This document shows positions 62,001 to 64,000 of a DNA stretch of 64,000 bases, piece after piece. The DNA is from Desulfolinea sp050305405 (lineage in GTDB: Bacteria > Chloroflexota > Anaerolineae > Anaerolineales > Villigracilaceae). A program made the position numbers and the translations under genes. The notes under the pieces are model-generated. The model had not been told where the DNA came from. It did no database searches and saw nothing but the letters and a program-made list of their open reading frames with translations. Location of the stretch: assembly GCA_050305405.1 (NCBI GenBank), contig JBNLFG010000008.1, positions 145,659 to 209,658 of the forward strand, in the 5' to 3' direction. Every line of letters begins with the position of its first letter. Positions within the stretch are counted from its first letter, which is position 1.

Positions 62001-62966
62001 CTGTTTGAAGATGCAGGCACAGATTTCAGTGGCACAAATCGCCATATCGAATGCGAGGATTGCCACGATCCGCACGAAGCCACGCGTGGCACGGCCAGTG
62101 CCCCCTTCTTGCAACGTGAGATGAACGAGATCAGCGGCGTCAATCCAAACTGGACGGCAGAAGGAGCGCCCACATCCTATAGTTGGCTGGATGCTGCCGA
62201 ACGAGAATATCAGGTTTGCTTCAAATGCCACACTGGCTTTACCAGCATCCCCACCTATGCTCCAGACGGCTGGCAAATCACCGATGCTACAGGGGGAGGG
62301 CAATATATTAGTGATGGCCTCAGCAAGCTAACGTCCACGAACGCAGAACAGGTCAATGACAGTCGCGATCTGGCACAAGAGTTTAATCCCTATAACGCCA
62401 GCTTCCATCCCGTCGTCGCACAAGGGCGCAACACAACCATCCCCGCAGGGGCATTTGTCTCTGGCTGGTCAACAGCGAGCATGGTCTATTGTTCTGATTG
62501 TCATACCAATGCCAGCCCGGCAACAGGTGGAGAAGGCCCACATGGCTCTGCCTTTTTGCACCTACTGGATGGAGATAGCAACTACCAAACTGTTGTTGAC
62601 CCAACCAGCGCAACCTACGCTCCACAAAATGGTGAGTTGTGCTTTCAGTGCCACGACTATACTGTATACGCTGGTTCATCAACCCTTAACGCAAGCCTGA
62701 CTAACTTCCGCGATAGTAAATGGGGCAACCTGCATGGCTTCCACGTCAGCGGAGAAGGCAGTTTTGCCACGCCCTGCTATGCTTGCCACGATACACATGG
62801 CAGCGAACAGGAACATTTGTTGAATTTTGATACAAGGCTCGCAAATCCAAACGGGGCGGGGATTTACGATAGTCAAACTGCATGGATTTGGGATGGAACA
62901 AAAGGGACTTGCTTTGTTTTATGTCACACTGCCGGGCACGGGGCGGGGAAATCATATACGCCATAA
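59049..62966 (+). CDS. Transglycosylase-like / subtilisin protease / octahaem cytochrome fusion protein
   Basis: 1305 residues, exported (signal residues about 14-37). Order: a small N-terminal domain (about 40-190) with Cys residues; a lysozyme-like SLT domain (about 200-430) with likely catalytic Glu231 in FMQESQMWPG and the GLGHMTEAGA motif; a subtilase propeptide-like segment (about 470-550); an S8 protease domain with Asp583 (IIDSGVD), His647 (NGHGS) and Ser801 (GSSLAAAHVSG); a Pro/Thr linker (about 865-915); and a haem domain from Cys921 with seven CxxCH (CAACH to CYACH) and a last CFVLCH (CX3CH). There is no frameshift or internal stop. The domains are each recognisable; the combined role, perhaps opening cell wall and processing surface proteins around a cytochrome, is inference. 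Confidence 0.9.
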   Translation: MNLTVNKKKTKNKRIIHIGMTALVLALFLLGNVAPTQASPSLQVGDGTVYVWWLVRLENNQVACSLNIAHDGMPNASEVESGCGAGLLAQWKNTEVCVAGNSCSGLYLHLAKRIEQASNLQDTVYTRPSWLPKTNLVGSMALLSYAVDESSLASNRPLQLLAGKLIQSGMVSTAGCSGSGILLTGAANTCGQERAAEITYEWQNQFDADILLASEQTQIPPHLLKNLFMQESQMWPGIQRSSTSDEYGLGHMTEAGADTLLTWNRPYFESLCSQMLGPEACADGYILLNAGERAILRGIVLKQVGAECATCPWNVDLRLAQKSVPIFAHTLVAYAEQTGQLVYNVTERKPSDLVYSEDMWRFTLANYNGGSACLGAALQATREQRNPLDWVHVARNFAEGCQQAVTYVNKINDVDTGTLTLPPTQTASIFERWQNAFSAAYVNPEQVNAPLVQVAAVSAPPAKTPTASFAAGEIALQLSDGDFDPTLLQTVSAALNIPISVAGQVDALNTTLLSVPAGSETAVLAALQQNTHVLSAEPNYLVQTFLEPDDPEWHKQPYLQGMQIPTVWDLTLGDPNTITAIIDSGVDTAHPDLAMQIWQNPGETGVDEAGNEKQSNGFDDDNNGFIDDWQGWNFNDQNNNVQDDNGHGSFVAGVIGAATNNAEGIAGVASDSRMMILKALDANGYGTYNDVAAAIIYAADQGAQIINLSLGNTAHSEILQDAIDYAVARNIVLVAAAGNSGDETIYYPAAYPQVISVAALEQDYRQASFATFNPTVELAAPGVNIISTGLDGSYSRSSGSSLAAAHVSGAAALLHSNFSNPADLRIALQYSARDLGDNGRDEFFGYGLIQLDDALHLDLTLIPTPTPTVLPPTPVGTPASGETDIYAFAPVPTPTLPVPAPTNIPSADDPHVDYNATTASCAACHRGHNAADAILRRQTPEEETCFACHASGGSGTDVEAAFAQTNTATRIFQHDIYATNGVHTLFEDAGTDFSGTNRHIECEDCHDPHEATRGTASAPFLQREMNEISGVNPNWTAEGAPTSYSWLDAAEREYQVCFKCHTGFTSIPTYAPDGWQITDATGGGQYISDGLSKLTSTNAEQVNDSRDLAQEFNPYNASFHPVVAQGRNTTIPAGAFVSGWSTASMVYCSDCHTNASPATGGEGPHGSAFLHLLDGDSNYQTVVDPTSATYAPQNGELCFQCHDYTVYAGSSTLNASLTNFRDSKWGNLHGFHVSGEGSFATPCYACHDTHGSEQEHLLNFDTRLANPNGAGIYDSQTAWIWDGTKGTCFVLCHTAGHGAGKSYTP

Positions 62967-63185
62967 ACCGGAGGAAGCATTTTCATCTTAGGCGGCAACT
63001 TTGCCAAACGCTGCGAGCACTTCTTTCTGCCAGCAAATTGACAACTCAGCATTCGACAGCGTTTTTCACATTCCAGAAAAGTCCTGCAAACGACGCGATA
63101 GGAAAGGAACAAGATGCCCCAAAGATATGTGTCTTGGGGGCGCGAAAGTTTGTCTACAGACAAAAAACGTAAGAGTAGTTGTTCT

Positions 63186-63215
63186 AAAAAGCTCATCACT
63201 GTTAAGCGATGGGCT
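63186..63215 (-). terminator. Terminator after the DUF6483-like gene (minus strand)
   Basis: Stem AGCTCATC / GATGGGCT (one wobble, 10-base loop) followed on the minus strand by TTTTAG. Between convergent genes. Confidence 0.55.
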
Positions 63216-63235
63216 AACTGACTTGATTGTATAAT

Positions 63236-63661
63236 CTATTCTTTTCGTCCAGAAAGACCGTACTTCTCAAGTTCTTCGATTTTCCCCAGGACTTCTTCCA
63301 CGTGCTCGTCTGAACATTGGCTTACATATTCAGAATAGAGCATCAGTGCGCGTTGATAACTCTTCCAGCTCTCCTCATTCCGTCCCTGACCTGTAAGCAC
63401 ATCCCCTTCCAACTTGAATAGTTCTGCCAAGACATATACCTTCCCATAGTCCACGCTTGGTCCGCTCATCAGGAGGCTTATTAAACCCAAATCATCTATT
63501 TGTTTCACGATACTGGCATTAAGCCCAACTAATTCTTCTATCGCTTGGTCAATCGTTACACACGCTTCTTCATTTTTTCCCGATTTACTTAAATCAAGAA
63601 CTTTGGCTATAACCGCAGTAGCCTGTGCAATTTGACGAATAATATAATCTTCAAAATACAT
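63236..63661 (-). CDS. DUF6483-like small helical protein
   Basis: 141 residues, all helical. The opening MYFEDYIIRQIAQATAVIAK resembles the DUF6483 group, whose function is unknown. The C-terminal half (YVLAELFKLEGDVLTGQGRN, then ESWKSYQRALMLY) looks like one TPR unit. No signal or membrane helix. The start lies 3 bases after the stop of the sugar transferase gene, so the two are co-transcribed. Confidence 0.75.
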   Translation of the reverse strand: MYFEDYIIRQIAQATAVIAKVLDLSKSGKNEEACVTIDQAIEELVGLNASIVKQIDDLGLISLLMSGPSVDYGKVYVLAELFKLEGDVLTGQGRNEESWKSYQRALMLYSEYVSQCSDEHVEEVLGKIEELEKYGLSGRKE

Positions 63662-63664
63662 TAT

Positions 63665-64000
63665 TTATGTCCCACTGCCACTCAGTACGACGAAGATCGT
63701 TTTCAGGAAGATATAGATATCCATCCAAAGCGACCAATTGCTGATGTAATACTCGTCCATCTGAAGACGTTTTTCAAAGGAGGTAGTATGACGCCCGAGA
63801 ACCTGCCACCAACCTGTCATCCCGGGCGTGACGCGCAAAATAATCGGGGCATAGCTGCCCATTTCATCCAGTTCAACAGGCATATATGCGCGCGGTCCAG
63901 ACAGGCTCATTTCACCGACCAGTACATTCCAAAGCTGGGGTAATTCATCCAAACTAAATTTTCGCAAGAAATTCCCGAGCTTTGTGACACGTGGGTCATG
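63665..64000 (-). CDS. Undecaprenyl-phosphate sugar transferase, C-terminal part (5' end outside window)
   Basis: The frame is open to the right edge, giving 111 visible C-terminal residues, so the gene starts beyond base 64000. Motifs of the bacterial sugar transferase (WcaJ/PglC) family are clear: DPRVTKLGNFLRK, FSLDELPQLWNVL, MSLSGPRAYMP, ITPG-like RVTPGMTGWWQV and the final DEYYISNWSLWMDIYIFLKT. These enzymes start exopolysaccharide or glycan synthesis by placing a sugar phosphate on undecaprenyl phosphate at the inner membrane. Confidence 0.9.
   Translation of the reverse strand, partial: HDPRVTKLGNFLRKFSLDELPQLWNVLVGEMSLSGPRAYMPVELDEMGSYAPIILRVTPGMTGWWQVLGRHTTSFEKRLQMDEYYISNWSLWMDIYIFLKTIFVVLSGSGT

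Overview
The window looks like a chromosome segment of a Chloroflexota bacterium, most likely class Anaerolineae. This is inference from gene style, not from a marker gene: there is a BTAD-ATPase-TPR regulator, solute-binding lipoproteins with long Ala/Pro/Glu linkers after the lipobox, a lone TadG-like pseudopilin-type protein, an NrfD-type membrane complex and very haem-rich cytochromes. Base composition is moderate, Shine-Dalgarno sites are clear, and no rRNA, tRNA or CRISPR array was found.

Layout. 1-2967 is a regulator cut by the left edge. 3113-9996 is a forward operon: phosphodiesterase-family lipoprotein, DHH phosphoesterase, two sugar ABC permeases and a sugar-binding lipoprotein, with no ATPase. 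10048-10757 is a hairpin-dense gap that resembles a structured RNA or leader. 10758-12284 is a TadG-like protein with a Gly-Gly repeat (possible beta-solenoid). 12389-14538 is a two-component system on the minus strand, divergent from a cytochrome cluster at 14786-22189 that encodes proteins with 18, 11 and 51 CxxCH motifs and a small multi-pass membrane protein with conserved histidines.

22253-47176 (minus strand) is a beta-glucan/beta-mannan utilisation region: GH94 cellobiose phosphorylase, four aldo/keto reductases, GH1, two GH3 enzymes, an MFS transporter, GH2 beta-mannosidase, a complete Opp-type ABC importer and a LacI-family regulator with a palindromic operator. One IS5-type element lies inside it.

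47922-62966 is a second electron-transfer region. On the minus strand is a nine-haem cytochrome, Tat-type FeS protein and NrfD module. Divergent from it are a NarL-type sensor kinase and regulator, a stand-alone receiver-like protein, TPR and NHL-repeat proteins, six-haem and five-haem cytochromes, a HAMP protein and a 1305-residue protein that joins a transglycosylase-like domain, a subtilisin protease and an octahaem domain. The right end holds a DUF6483-like protein and the C-terminal part of a sugar transferase that primes polysaccharide synthesis.

Taken together the window carries about 108 haem-binding motifs in seven proteins. A reasonable working model is that oligosaccharides are imported and split (partly by phosphorolysis) to feed a quinone pool, and that the NrfD module and the membrane protein at 21371 pass electrons through large surface cytochromes. 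The electron-transfer role is inferred; no terminal reductase or cytochrome maturation gene is present here.
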